Part shown: in pieces, positions 52,485-64,000 of the stretch
Layout: each line of letters starts with the position of its first letter
Numbering within the stretch: position 1 is the stretch's first letter
Assembly (NCBI RefSeq): GCF_024586455.1
Contig: NW_026089624.1
Location: forward strand, 25,004,069-25,068,068
Direction of reading: 5' to 3'
Source of the DNA: Bactrocera neohumeralis
Lineage: Eukaryota > Arthropoda > Insecta > Diptera > Tephritidae
DNA length: 64,000 nucleotides
The notes under the pieces: model-generated
Told to the model about the DNA's origin: nothing
Databases searched by the model: none
The model's input: the letters and a program-made list of their open reading frames with translations, nothing else
Made by a program: the position numbers and the translations under genes

Positions 52485-54212
52485 CTAGCTGGCCCCGCAG
52501 CCGTTGTCCTGCGTGAAATTATGTCTTTTGCAATGAAAAGAAAGTGGAATATATCATACAATTTTTTTCCAATGTAACGCAGCTTGATAAACAACATTTT
52601 TGGTTTCTGTTCCGGTGTACAGAAAAGAGGGTTTCCAACTCTTGAGCACGCCACGTATATCTGTGTACTGAAAAGATGGTTTTCCATCTCGTGAGCACGC
52701 CACGTATATCTGGCCGTGTGAAAAACATAGCATTTCCGAATTTATGCCACACGCTATGCGACTATCCTTGTGTCCTGTTGATTGTCACCTCAAATGCAAT
52801 TTTCACTGGAAACGGAATACGTTTGAACTGAAATGGCAAATCGTTAGAATTTGTAGAATCAAGCATTCTGCCTCCTTGTATTCGATAGCTGCGTCACAAT
52901 CTGTCGGGTTCCATTACACAGTTTTGGCACATGAAGGACACCTGGATGTCCATCTACTGATTGCCCTTGCTTTCTGCCTAACTATTTCTTCGACGACGCA
53001 TTCCATGTATAATATCAAGGTATTTCCGAATAGAACAATGTTCTCGCAAACGGATCACTGACGAAACTTGAGAAAAACTCGTCAATGTTAATTTTGTTGC
53101 TGGCGGTGTTTCACTGGCTGTATTTTATTCTCTGGGTTGAAATACACTCTATCACTATTCTCCAAATTAACTGCGAGATGCACAACTGTCGGAAAACGCT
53201 TATGATTTGCAAAAGTAAATATCCTACAAAGAGCTTATTGCAGTTCACGTATCGACCGTATCGTTCAAGACCAATAACCGCAATATTGCTTCCTTTGGTG
53301 ACGTACTTACAAACGTATTTTATCGATTTCACCAAACTGCAATACTCAAAATTGATATGAGTTTTGAATGTGAACTAAGCAATAGTGGGGAATATAGTAC
53401 AATTCATGTGTTGTCAACTTCTATATTCACTCTTCTAAATTGAATGCTGAATGTTCTGTGGGATTGTAGCGTCCGCAAGGTCCATGAACCGTATTGGTTT
53501 TCGCCATCCAAAGAACAATGTGTGCGTGCGGCAAACCTCTCTTTTGCCATTCAACAAAGTACTTCCAGCATCTAACAGCACCACATATACTTACGTTGCT
53601 TCAAGATAAAGTCCATCAAACATCGTAACTGTTGTTTGAAAAGTCGTGCTGTGACATCGTGTCGATCGCTTGCTCTTTGAACGCGATCTATAACTCCGCA
53701 CGTATGTCACCCCATCCTGGGAGTACTTCTTGCCTTACCTAGCCTTGGGCTGCCATACGTTGATGGCAAAAAGAACGCCGACCGATATTAGGGCGACCTC
53801 TTCGTGGCCTCGTAACAAATTTCAATCTGCAATTGATCTCTTTGTGTGAAACACACGTAAAGTTTTCACGGAATAATTTTCAATATTTTTTCTTTTGCAT
53901 AACTGGAATAAAAAAGCAAGCGACCGAAATAGAACGATTCAAATAATTTACAAATCAAAATATTGAAAAACAAAACAAACAAATTGAAAAAAATCTGTAT
54001 GGAAAAGAGTTACTTTTTGAAACAATCCAATTTTCCGACTTTTCCTCAGGAAAAGCATACGGTATTTCTATTTCTAAACCTTCCCCGATCCACAGCAAAC
54101 AACCTCTGAAAATTTCATCAAGATTGGTGCAGCCGTTCTCTTAGCGTTAGTAACAAACGAACATTCATTCGTTAGTATGGGAAAAAGAAAAGGACTGTTT
54201 TTAGGGTTTTTC
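52485..54212 (-). mobile_element. Helitron, minus strand, unit 2
   Basis: Counterpart of 36034-37758 with CTAG at 52485-52488 and nearly identical sequence. It contains the Rep tyrosine motif at 53335-53290 (IKYVCKYVTKGSN). It retains about 60 bp near 53815-53870 that unit 1 has lost. Confidence 0.88.
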
Positions 54213-54224
54213 CGGCTGTTTAAA

Positions 54225-54704
54225 TGAGTTAAGCATCCACCCCCCCTACCCGGTAAAATTGGCGCATCCTAATGCTACAGTGCAATTCACCACAGCTGAT
54301 GACACTAAAGCACAACTCAACACACCTGTACGCCAAACCACTCAACAAAAAGATGGGCAACGGGAAAGCAGATTCAATTCGTCTCATACAATTCGCACGT
54401 CAACATTCGTTTTCCGACACCCATCCCGCGCGCCGCAATTTTCGCTAACAACGTCACCATACGGTTACTGCTCGCGGCCAGTCCTGTGCGCTACGGATAT
54501 ATTTCGAATCTCAGCGGTCCTGCGTGATATGGTCGCCGTTAACATGCGCAATCATTTTTACATATCTGGTTTCAATAAAGTTAACCCTAAAGTGTTTAAT
54601 ACCATTTAAATTAATGTGTTTTCCTTTGCCGAAATGCTGGGTGCTTATTGAACTGAAAATAAAGTGGTGGATGCTTCCCACTAAATTGGGCATCCATTTA
54701 TTCA
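54225..54704 (+). repeat. Probable LTR with PBS, unit 2
   Basis: Counterpart of 37766-38259 with TGAGTTAAGC start, TTTATTCA end and TGGTCCTTCGAGCC at 54705-54718. The A-rich leader follows to about 55270. No coding region of the element is present. Confidence 0.55.
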
Positions 54705-55194
54705 TGGTCCTTCGAGCCTCACAGAGAGGCACTATTGGAGAAACAAACAACATTCTGCCACATCTACTAGTTTGGTGGCAAAATAAACAAAAAAAAAAAA
54801 AACAGAATAAACTACATAAGTACAGTGACCCAAGCAGAACAAAAAAAAAAAACAAAACAAAGTGACAAAAAACAAACCAATTTTGGTAACAAAGTGAAGT
54901 GATACAAAGTGCAGAAACGAACAAAAACAAAAAAGAAAACTAAAAACCTAATCATAATCACAATCAGGAAAATATTAGAAAACACAGTTCCGAAACATTA
55001 CAAAACCAAACCTACGGTGAAAAAACAAAATTATAAAAACAAAATATACAAAATTGCACAAGTACAAGCACGAAAAGTAAAAGCACCAAAGCAATAACAA
55101 AAAACCAAAAAAAAAATGAGAACAGAAAATAAAAACAAAAAACATACACAGGCAATCGGACACGCGATACCTAAGGACAAAACATTAATCGAGA

Positions 55195-57128
55195 GCGAAG
55201 TCTAAAAGCGCCTAAACAATAAAATATACACAAAAACAAAACAATCGGGCGCGAACAAAAAAAAAATACCTAAAAAATATTAAAAACAAGTAAGGAAGGG
55301 CTAAGTTCGGGTGTCACCGAACATTTTATACTCTCGCATGATAAAGTGATAATCGAGATTTCGTTCGTCATTTACATATTTTTCAAATGCCGTATTTTTG
55401 TAAAGTTTTATTCCGCTATCATCATTGGTTCCTAATGTACTATATATTATACAGAGAAGGCATCAGATGGAATTCAAAATAGCGTTATATTGGAAGAAGG
55501 CGTGGTTGTGAACCGATTTCACCTATATTTCGTACATGTCATCAGGGTGTTAAGAAAATATTATATACCGAATTTCATTGAAATCGGTCTAGTAGTTCCT
55601 GAGATATGGTTTTTGGTCCATAAGTGGGCGAGGCCACGCCCATTTTCAATTTTTAAAAAAGGCCTGGGTGCAGCTTCTTTCTGCCACTTTTTCCGTAAAA
55701 TTTAGTATTTCTGACGTTTTTTGTTAGTCGGTTAACGCACTTTTAGTGATTTTGAACATAACCTCTGTATGGGAGATGGGCGTGTTATTATCCGATTTCT
55801 TCCATTTTTGAACTGTATATGGAAATGCCTGAAGAAAACGACTCCATAGAGTTTGGTTGACATAGCTATAGTAGTTTCCGAGATACGTAGAAAAAACTTA
55901 GTAGGGGGCGGGGCCACGCCCACTTTTCCAAAACAATTGCGTCCAAATATGCCCCTCCCTAATGCGATCCTTTAACTTCTTCACTTTAATATCTTTATTT
56001 ATGGCTTAGTTATGACACTTTATAGGTTTTCGGTTTCCGCCATTTTGTGGGCGTGGGATTGGGCCGATTTTGCCCATCTTCGAACTTAACCTTCTTATGA
56101 AGCCAAGGAATATGTGTACCAAGTTTCATCATGATATCTCAATTTTTACTCAAGTTACAGCGAAGTCTAAAAGCGCCTAAACAATAAAATATACACAAAA
56201 ACAAAACAATCGGGCGCGAACAAAAAAAAAATACCTAAAAAATATTAAAAAACAAGTAAGGAAGGGCTAAGTTCGGGTGTCACCGAACATTTTATACTCT
56301 CGCATGATAAAGTGATAATCGAGATTTCGTTCGTCATTTACATATTTTTCAAATACCGTATTTTTGTAAAGTTTTATTCCGCTATCATCATTGGTTCCTA
56401 ATGTACTATATATTATACAGAGAAGGCATCAGATGGAATTCAAAATTGCGTTATATTGGAAGAAGGCGTGGTTGTGAACCGATTTCACCTATATTTCGTA
56501 CATGTCATCAGGGTGTTAAGAAAATATTATATACCGAATTTCATTGAAATCGGTCTAGTAGTTCCTGAGATATGGTTTTTGGTCCATAAGTGGGCGAGGC
56601 CACGCCCATTTTCAATTTTTAAAAAAAGCCTGGATGCAGCTTCCTGCTGCAATTTCTTCCGTAAAACTTAGTGTTTCTGACGTTTTTTGTTAGTCGGTTA
56701 ACGCACTTTTAGTGATTTTCAACATAACCTTTGTATGGGAGGTGGGCGTGGTTATTATCCGATTTCTTCCATTTTTGAACTGTATATGGAAATGCCTGAA
56801 GAAAACGACTGTGTAGAGTTTGGTTGACATAGCTATAGTAGTTTCCGAGATATGTACAAAAAACTTAGTAGGGGGCGGGGCCACGCCCACTTTTCCAAAA
56901 AAATTGCGTCCAAACATGCCCCTCCCTAATGCGATCCTTTGTTTCAAATTCCGCTTTAATATCTTTGTTTATGGCTTAGTTATGACACTTTATAGGTTTT
57001 CGGTTTCCGCCATTTTGTGGGCGTGGCAGTGGGCCGATTTTGCCCATCTTCGAACTTAACCTTCTTATGGAGCCAAGGAATACGTGTACCAAGTTTCATC
57101 AAGATATCTCAATTTTTACTCAAGTTAC
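55195..57128 (+). repeat. 967-bp tandem duplication
   Basis: CGAAGTCTAAAAGCGCCTAA starts at 55194-55195 and again at 56161-56162, each followed by the end of the leader and the first about 870 bp of the mini-me-like repeat. The first copy ends at ACTCAAGTTACAG, just before the GGAC tract, and joins directly to the second. Copies differ by scattered substitutions (for example AATGC/AATACC, TGGATGC/TGGGTGC). Confidence 0.88.
55284..56158 (+). mobile_element. mini-me-like repeat, unit 2, truncated first copy
   Basis: Starts AACAAGTAAGGAAGGGCTAA and stops at the tandem junction before the microsatellite-like tract. GC-rich modules with CCACGCCC are conserved. Confidence 0.72.
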
Positions 57129-57317
57129 AGCTTGCACGGACGGACGGACAGACGGACGGACAGACAGACATCCGGATTTCGACTCTACTCGTCACCCTGA
57201 TCACTTTGGTATATATAACCCTATATCTGACTCTTTTAGTTTTAGGACTTACAAACAACCGTTATGTGAACAAAACTATAATACTCTCCTTAGCAACATT
57301 GTTGCGAGAGTATAAAA
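56250..57317 (+). mobile_element. mini-me-like repeat, unit 2, complete copy
   Basis: Runs from AACAAGTAAGGAAGGG to GCGAGAGTATAAAAA, with GGACGGACGGACAGACGG at about 57136-57170. Its ends carry the inverted TATACTCTCGCA word. It is more complete than the unit 1 copy, whose last inverted word lost two bases. Confidence 0.75.
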
Positions 57318-59826
57318 ACAAAAATAAAAGGTGTACCTGGAAGCGGCTACAAACCTCAAGGAGAAAAAGTGGAGAAAGGAAGAGGAACAAAACGCAGACG
57401 GCATTAAGGCAACACATGCACATACATACATCTATGTAAAGACCTACAAAGCTCTTTAAGTAACCAAGTGAGCGTATTTAATCCATTTTACATTTGCATT
57501 TTACACATATATGTACATATGTTTATATCTGTTTTGCATATTAGACGGCGGGTCTAATACATAAGAGCACAACGAAAAAAAAAAACGGTTTCATCTCCCA
57601 CTCATCTCTCACTTTTTCAAAAAAATATAATAACATTTATACGAGTATACAAACATACGGCAAAGAATCTGCCTGTGACACATATTAGTACAAATAAATA
57701 TTCAAAGTCCTTATCCGGCAATACCTCTTGTTCTTTGGCAAACAAAAACAAGCAGGATTGCATACAAAAAGCGAATTGATCTTTCTAACGAGCTCTCAAT
57801 CGCTTAAGAACATAACTCAGAAAATCATACAAACAATTTGTGCATGCTAATGTAAAAAGCGAATTGATCTCTTCAACGAGCTCTCAATTGCACAAGATAT
57901 AAGTACATATGTACGTATATTTGTACATACATATGTATATACAAGTCCGAGTATTAGGGTGTGCCAAATACAAAATATTCCGACATCAAACATTTTGTTT
58001 ATGCGACTTCATGGCATCTCGCTTGTTAATAAAGTATTGCAGTTCTGTGCCACTTATTCCTTACCTCGGGTGGGGGGCAATAAGTGATTGCTAACGGCTC
58101 CTTTATTTGAAATTTTTATTTTTAAGTTTTCTTTTACCCCTTACCACTGGTGGGGGGAAGTAAAATATGTAAATAAAAATAATCTTTTCAGTTGAGATTG
58201 TCTTTCAAATCTGATTTTTATTTAGTATTTTTCTTGCTTATATACAAATTTTAAAACTATCTTAAATAACTAAATATATGTATGTGTACGTGTGTATGTT
58301 TATATGTATTGCAGCATATTGTTTATTGCTGCTTGACATGGGGTTGTTTTTGATACCTATGTGTGTGTGTGTGATAATCTTATCTCTTCTCTAAATTTAT
58401 GACATGTGTCTGCATGCATTTTTATTTTTATTGAATGCGCATTGCATGTAAATGCATGGCTGTGTTTATGTCAATACATACATATGTATGTTTATTAATA
58501 TATAAATAGATATTTATATTTAGTAGAATTTCGGCATTGCATATAAATAAGCATGTTCAATGATATTTGAACATATTGCCGAGGGAAAGAAATGATTATT
58601 AGTGGACTGTATACGTTTTTATGATCTTAAGTATTACAAATTTCTTAACTTATCTTATTTAAGAAAATAAACATGTTCAATTTTGAACATCGCTCCTCCA
58701 CACAACATAACATTCATCACACAACTCACACTCATCACACGCCACAAACCAACCACACTACACACACACCATACGTTATCGTTTTCACCACCTAACTGAT
58801 CAAAAAGGATCGATTTCTACGCCAATCAACGGTTGATCCGCATTCATTTCTTTTGTAATCCAGAACTGAAAAAAACCCTTTCTGTCGTGCGTGTGGTTGT
58901 GCACTAGCAGCAGTGTGTATACTTATATACAAAATTATATTTGAAACCATTTCAAATTGTGAATAAAAATAAAAAATTAATTATCTTAACATAAAGAATA
59001 TAAAATATTGTGAACACATTTAAAATTTAATTAATTTATTTTGTTGAAAGTGGTGCCCGGATACAAATAAAATACAATTTGTTCAATTTTACCTTTTTAT
59101 TGCCAAATTATAAATCTTTCACTTAAAGACGAACAAAAAGGGATACATCATCAAAGGCTAAAAGCGTAAGTATTCCCCACACATAATCGGTGAAACTAAG
59201 TGCACGAACAAATGGTCCTTCGGCACCTATGATTTTAAAAGAACCCACCAAGTGGTGGAAAAGTGAAAAACCAAGTGCAGGTGAAACAATACTATAGAAC
59301 AATTAAAAGTACACAAAAGAAAAATAATAATAAATAAATATGTACTTAAACATATATTAAGTGATCAAATTTACGAAACGGGCGCGAAACCAACTAAAAC
59401 AAAACAATTACAAAAAAAAAAACTAAAAATCAAATACGGGCGCGGTAAAAAAACCAAATAAGCAAAATAAACGGGGGAAACAACACCAAAACATACGGCA
59501 GAGCAGTTGAGGATTGTAAGCAACGTGGGAAGAGAACAAAAACTCAACACGTAAGACATCAAACAAGGGAAATAAACAAAGAAGGCAAAACCAGAAGAAC
59601 CAAGAGAAATAACGAAGAGAGACACATACATAAGTATCGCTACCCATAAACCCTTGGCGGAGGAAAAAGTGAGTCCTTTCCGATTAAAATTTTAAAAGAA
59701 TTATTTATGCACTTATGTATGTATGTTAATATACAGTTTGAGCTGTAATACGACATACAGCCACTTATAAAAAAACCCAACTGTTCTATACGAAAAACCA
59801 GTTAGACAGTTCGGTATATAGAGTAA
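57318..59826. other. Non-coding LTR/leader-like block, unit 2
   Basis: Counterpart of 42117-44611. The about 37-bp direct repeats recur at about 57766-57803 and 57853-57890. GAAAGTGGTGCCCGGATAC at about 59046-59064 is a candidate primer-binding site following an LTR-like stretch, and an A-rich leader with GGGCGCGAAACC words follows. No gene seen. Confidence 0.45.
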
Positions 59827-62160
59827 CTAGCTGACCTCGCAGTCGTTGTCCTGCGTGAAATTATGTGTTTAGAAATGAAAAAGTTGAATTTATCATTTCA
59901 CTTTTTTTTCAATGTATCGCAGCTTGATAAAGCTTGGTTTCTGTTCCGGTGTATTATAGAAAAGATGGTTTTCCAACTCGTGAGCAGGCCACGTATATCT
60001 GGCCGAGTGAAAAACATAGCATTTCCAAATGTATACCATACACTTTGCGACTATCCTTGTGTCTCAAATGCAATTTTCATTGGAAACTGAATACGTTTGA
60101 ACTGAAATGGCAAATCGTTAGAACTCAGAGGAATTCGTAGAATCAAGCATTCTGCCCCTTTGTATTCGATAGCTGCGTCACAATCAGTCAGGTTCCATTA
60201 CACAGTTTCGTGGCATGATGATTGCGAAACATAATAACGACAGATCCAACTTTGAGACGCAAATTATGCGGTGGCATACCAAGCCTATTCAAAGAATTTA
60301 GAAATTCCACGATCGATCAATTTGTATGAGGGCAAGTCTCCCGGAATTTGACTTTGAATCTTCCAGTTTAAGTCAACAACATCGGTATTTTTGGCAGCTA
60401 ACATTGCGCGTGCACTTAACGAATCGTAGTTACGATAGTTTGGCCAATGTCCGAACATCGGTGATGAGTTCATCTTTCGTGAATTGACAAAGGTAAGATG
60501 GAATTGATATCAAACCACCGGAAGTATCAACCGGAATTTACCCATTTCCAATTCTTAGCGAATACGATGTAAAATGTCTTCGGCAATGTCATTTTTGTTC
60601 GTATTCTATAATTGACGCTAATTTGATGGCTGATCATCGCGAAAAGTGTGCGAACTTCATTCCAGTGATTATCATGTTCCAGCAATTGTAATTGTAATTG
60701 TATGTATAATATCAAGATATTTCCGAATAGAGCAAGTTCTCGCAAACGGTTCACTGACGAAAGTTGAGAAAAAATTCGTAAATGTCAATTTTGTTGCTGG
60801 GGGTGTTTTCTCTGTCTGTACTGTATTCTCTGTGTTGAAATAGACTATTTGGTCATTCTCCAAATTAACTGCGAGACGCACAACGGTCGGAAAACGTTCA
60901 TGAATTGCAAAATTAAATATCATACAAAGCGCTTTATTGCAGTTCACGTATCGACCGTATCGTTCAAGATCAGTAACCGCCATGTTGCTTCCTTTGGTGA
61001 CGTATTTACACACGTATTTTTTCGATTACACCAAACTGCAATACGCAACATTGACATGACTTTTGAATGTGAATTAGACAACAGTGGCGAATATGGTACG
61101 ATCCATATGTTGTCCACTTCGAAGTGTTGTTTACTTTGATATTCACGCCTCTAAATTGAATGCTAAATGCTCTGCCATTGTTATCTGGTGAGCGACGCTG
61201 ATACATTGGATATCCATCATTTTTAGTTTGTGTTTCCGAAAGAAAAGCACCTGGATAGTGTTTCGTACATTTATTGTCAGACATACAAACCGAAGTGGTA
61301 TTGTGATGTCCGTAAGGTACATTAATCATATTGATTTCGTATAATTCTGCTTCTATCTCTGGATCAGGAATTTCCGCAGAAATGATTACATCAATTTGAT
61401 TTGGTGTAATCACCATCCACCATCCAAAGAAGAATATGTACGTGCGGCAAACCTCTCTTTTGCCACTCAACAGAGTACATCCAGCATCTAACAGCACCAC
61501 ATATACGTTGCTTTAAGATAAAGTTTACAAAACATCGCTACTGTTGTTTGAAAAGTTGTCCTCTGACATCGTGACGATCGCTTGCTGATTGCCCGCGATC
61601 CATAATTTCATTCGTATGTCATCGCATCCTGGGAATACTCGGTCATGTGCCATGGGCTGTCAATATACATACTTATGTTGATGCCAAAATGAACGCGACC
61701 TCTTCGTGGCATCGTAACAAATTTCAATCTGTAATTGAGCACTTTGTGTGAAACACACAAAACGGTTTCACGGAATAAGTTTCAATAATTTTTTTTTGAA
61801 TAACCGGAATAAAGTAAGCAAACGACAAATTTGACAATTGAAAAACAAAAGAAAAAAAGTTGAAAAAAAATTTTTGTATGAAAAAAAGTTATATTTTTTG
61901 AAATTGTCCAACTTTCCGACTTTTCCTCACGAAAAGCATACGGTTTTTTTATTTTTAAACTTTCCTCGATCCACAGCGAACAACCTCTGAAAATTTCATC
62001 AAGATTGGTTCAGCTGTTCCCGAGCATTAGCGTTACTAACAGCATTCATTCGTTTGTATGGGAAAAAGAAAAGGGCTCTTTTTAGGGGTTTTCCGGCAAT
62101 TATTCGATTTTTTTCGCCATAAAAACCATCCTTGAGCCTAAACGAACATTTTAAAAAAAG
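59827..62160 (-). mobile_element. Helitron, minus strand, unit 2 second copy (longest)
   Basis: The 3' CTAG is at 59827-59830, hairpin at about 59839-59857. On the minus strand: Rep region 61500-61006 with TYIFFFGWWMVITPNQIDVIIS, CTKHYPGAFLSETQTKND and RRSPDNNGRAFSIQFRGVN, then KWTTYGSYHIRHCCLIHIQ; tyrosine region 61013-60940 (MCKYVTKGSNMAV); intermediate 60754-60527; helicase end 60473-60285 (ARAMLAAKNTDVVDLNWKIQS). In this copy the HUH region is shifted out of frame near 61440. Sequence of the common 5' region continues to about 62160. Confidence 0.87.
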
Positions 62161-62421
62161 AATTGACAAAATTGGTCCAGGCGTTTTTGAGTTATGCGCC
62201 AGCATTTAAAATCATGTTCGTTTTTATTTCCTTTTTAAAATCGTATTTGAAAATTTATTTTCTTCATAATTTTTTTTTCGGAAAATTTTCCAGAATTTTG
62301 TTAAGTATTCTCCTTGTTTGGGCGGAGACCTGTCCGAATTGGTGGTAATCACCGAAATCGGTCCAGCCGTTCTCCAGTTATAAGCGTAGTAACTAACGTC
62401 ACTTTCTTTTATATATGTAGA
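62161..62421 (-). mobile_element. 5' end of another Helitron-like element
   Basis: The reverse complement begins TCTACATATATAAAAGAAAG after host A (62422), a Helitron-type 5' terminus, followed by GTGACGTTAGTTACTACGC and GAACGGCTGGACCGATTTCGG. This differs from the 5' ends at 25608 and 29983. It joins the preceding Helitron without a visible 3' end, so it is a chimera or nested remnant. Confidence 0.5.
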
Positions 62422-62806
62422 TTTAGGTATTGTGATATAGGCAAACTTTTTTCGATGACTAATCAACATTTTGAAGAGGAAACTAGTATAATTTCTATTA
62501 ATGCGATAGGTTCAGGCATCTTCCAACATATTCCGAAATAGTATTGCATTTTGTTCAGTTTTGAGGAAGATATTTGTTTAAAACTATAAAAAGTAGAAAA
62601 CGTCGGTTTGTAAAAATGGGGTGGTAATGTGATATACCCCATCGGCTAATATGATATACCATACCAATTTACCCAAACCATTCCCAAAAAATTATGGTTT
62701 TTATTTAATTAAATTATTTCATTTATTTAAAGCAAAATTAATATATTATATTTTATACAAAAAATAAACAAAACAAAATGATATTATAAAAGAAACAAAT
62801 AAAAAT
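62422..62806. other. No gene; probable 3' flank of the pogo element
   Basis: AT-rich non-coding. GGGGTGGTAATGTGATATACCCC with a following imperfect repeat ATATGATATACC at about 62619-62662 may be part of the pogo terminal region, but the other end of that element is outside the window. Confidence 0.35.
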
Positions 62807-64000
62807 TCAATAAAGTATGTAAGCATTTGTAATAGTTGGTATACATAGTAAAATGCAAACGAATATTGCCTGACGTTTAGGGAGGCATTTGCTATGTGCC
62901 CAAACTAAGTCGCATTGCAAGCATGGAGTCCAAATCATGACTTCCCCGTCTGCCCCAAATTTTTTATTGCAAAAAGCGCAGAAGGTGTCCTTAGTAGGAG
63001 GAATTTCTGCCCAACATTCCTCGTCTGAACTGGGTAATATCAAAATTTTATCCGACTCGCTTGATGCACTTTTCCTAGTATGCTTTAACCGTTGTATTTT
63101 CCCTGCTACTTTACCCGGCATTAATGCCCGCTTCACGCTTTTCTTCTTTTTGCCGTTTTCAGCATTTTTGATGCTTACTTCCAACGCTGCCTTATATGTT
63201 GATGTTGTAAGTATTGTCGCTTCTGAACGCTTACCTTCCGAGCTAGTTTTCTGTATCAGCTTAGGTGGAGGTGAGATCTCTCATGGCGTGATTAAGTGCT
63301 GCATGGCTGCTTTACTTGTGCTAGCGATCGGTTCTTCTAAATCGCTGTCATCTCTGATTTGTGCATCTTCCGCTTGATGTTTTTCATGAATAAAATCGCT
63401 TTCCTGAAACTTGTTCTTATCAAATTGATAAATCCCAGTACATTTGAACCCATTAATCGCCATTTGCGCAGTTTGAACTTTAAGATAAGCTTTTGCAAAG
63501 AGTTCTACAACATCGAATTGTGTCACCTGTCGGCCTTCTTCACGCATAAATCGTCTTATTTCCTCATTATAGTAAGTTTTAAGAGGTCCCATAAAGGATT
63601 TGTCCAAAGGTTGCATTTTATGCGTATAATGGGGTGGCAAGGATAAAATTATAAAGCCATTTTCGTGAGCTTTATCAAGAATCTCAATATTTCTTGTATG
63701 GCTATAGTGACCATCTAAGATCAAAAGGACTGGGTTCTCCTTAGAAGGATGTGTAAAGCGCATAAAATGGTCAAACCACATTGTAAATATTGGAATTTGT
63801 ATCCATCCGGACATGTGACAGGCAGAATCGGAGCCAGGTGGAGCATGTTTCATTAAAAGCGGAGAAAGTTTTTTTCTTGGAAAAATGAAGTACGGGGGAA
63901 CAAAGGCACCACCTGCACTCATGCAGCTTACAACTGTTATGAGAGATCCTCTCTCAGCTGATGTCATGCATCCAATTTGTCTTTTGCCTTTTGCAGCTAA
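62807..64000 (-). pseudogene. pogo/Tigger-type DDE transposase, one in-frame TGA
   Basis: Minus-strand frame running from the window edge (LAAKGKRQIGCMTSAERGSL) to a stop at 62807. It matches the DDE_1 transposase of pogo/Tigger/jerky proteins: RGSLITVVSCMSAGGAFVPP, LLILDGHYSHT with the second catalytic Asp (codon 63713-63715), and HYTHKMQPLDKSFMGPLK with the third (63602-63604). MAINGFKCTGIYQFD follows. A single TGA at 63281-63283 interrupts the frame, after which the same frame continues with a Lys-rich stretch and a Cys/His finger (FCAFCNKKF, PCLQCDLVWAHSKC). The first catalytic Asp and the N-terminal DNA-binding domain are beyond the edge. Such proteins insert elements at TA. Confidence 0.85.

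Larger units (their letters stand above)
48820..61700. repeat. Large duplication, unit 2
   Basis: Counterpart of 32381-47150, beginning at the first base after the 100-N gap. Private features are a 967-bp tandem duplication at 55195-57128 and a more complete second Helitron. The abrupt start at a gap is what a purge failure of two haplotypes in one scaffold would look like. Confidence 0.85.

Noticed and set aside
55490..56671. Identical 71-codon stretches at 55490 and 56456 considered as a duplicated small gene
   Set aside because: Both are inside the mini-me-like repeat, arise from its tandem duplication, and correspond to a non-coding, degenerating module elsewhere (41270).

Overview
This window is a transposon graveyard from an insect genome, most likely a dipteran and plausibly a tephritid fruit fly. 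That placement is an inference from AT-rich sequence, the repeat families present (Helitron with Pif1-type helicase, mini-me/DINE-like repeats with a GGAC/AGAC microsatellite, RTE-type LINEs with an AAG tail, BEL/Pao and Ty3/gypsy LTR elements, PIF/Harbinger, a mariner-like element and pogo/Tigger) and very short canonical introns. No rRNA, tRNA or CRISPR was seen. No intact host gene was found; one putative spliced gene, interrupted by an RTE LINE, is present in two copies.

Layout. 1-1861: 3' part of a Helitron ending in a hairpin plus CTAG. 2319-3185: decayed BEL/Pao gag. About 3560-8386: Ty3/gypsy pol on the minus strand, split by a full-length RTE LINE (5475-8230) with a 13-bp target duplication. 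8387-8486: assembly gap. 8640-9210: 3' end of another LINE. 9215-16167: BEL/Pao pol plus a third ORF, split by a complete 3.0-kb Harbinger element (10928-13934; 26-bp perfect terminal repeats, TTA duplication). 16460-19210: an unclassified DNA transposon with about 450-bp terminal inverted repeats and an exact 8-bp duplication, itself carrying a mini-me insertion. About 19600-21166: BEL gag on the minus strand. 21282-24453: a full-length RTE LINE with an 11-bp duplication. 24713-25230: fold-back derivative of a mariner-like element. 25608-27697 and 29983-32133: Helitrons. 27698-29827: a deleted RTE.

From about 32.4 kb to the end of the second Helitron block near 61.7 kb the window is a duplicated pair. 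Unit 1 (about 32381-47150) and unit 2 (about 48820-61700) carry the same succession: exons of an unrecognised spliced gene, an RTE inserted in that gene, a Helitron, an LTR with leader, a mini-me-like repeat, a CA-rich LTR/leader-like block, and a second Helitron. Unit 2 starts at the first base after a 100-N scaffold gap, so an unresolved haplotype duplicate is as likely as a true segmental duplication. Each unit also has a private internal tandem duplication.

The window ends in a pogo/Tigger-type transposase on the minus strand (62807 to the edge) whose reading frame is open apart from one TGA.

The genes do not form a pathway. They are layers of parasitic elements, and nesting gives relative ages: BEL before Harbinger, gypsy before RTE, long-TIR element before mini-me, spliced gene before RTE. 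The most novel items are the long-TIR element, the spliced gene, and the mosaic RTE copy at 32.8-34.8 kb.
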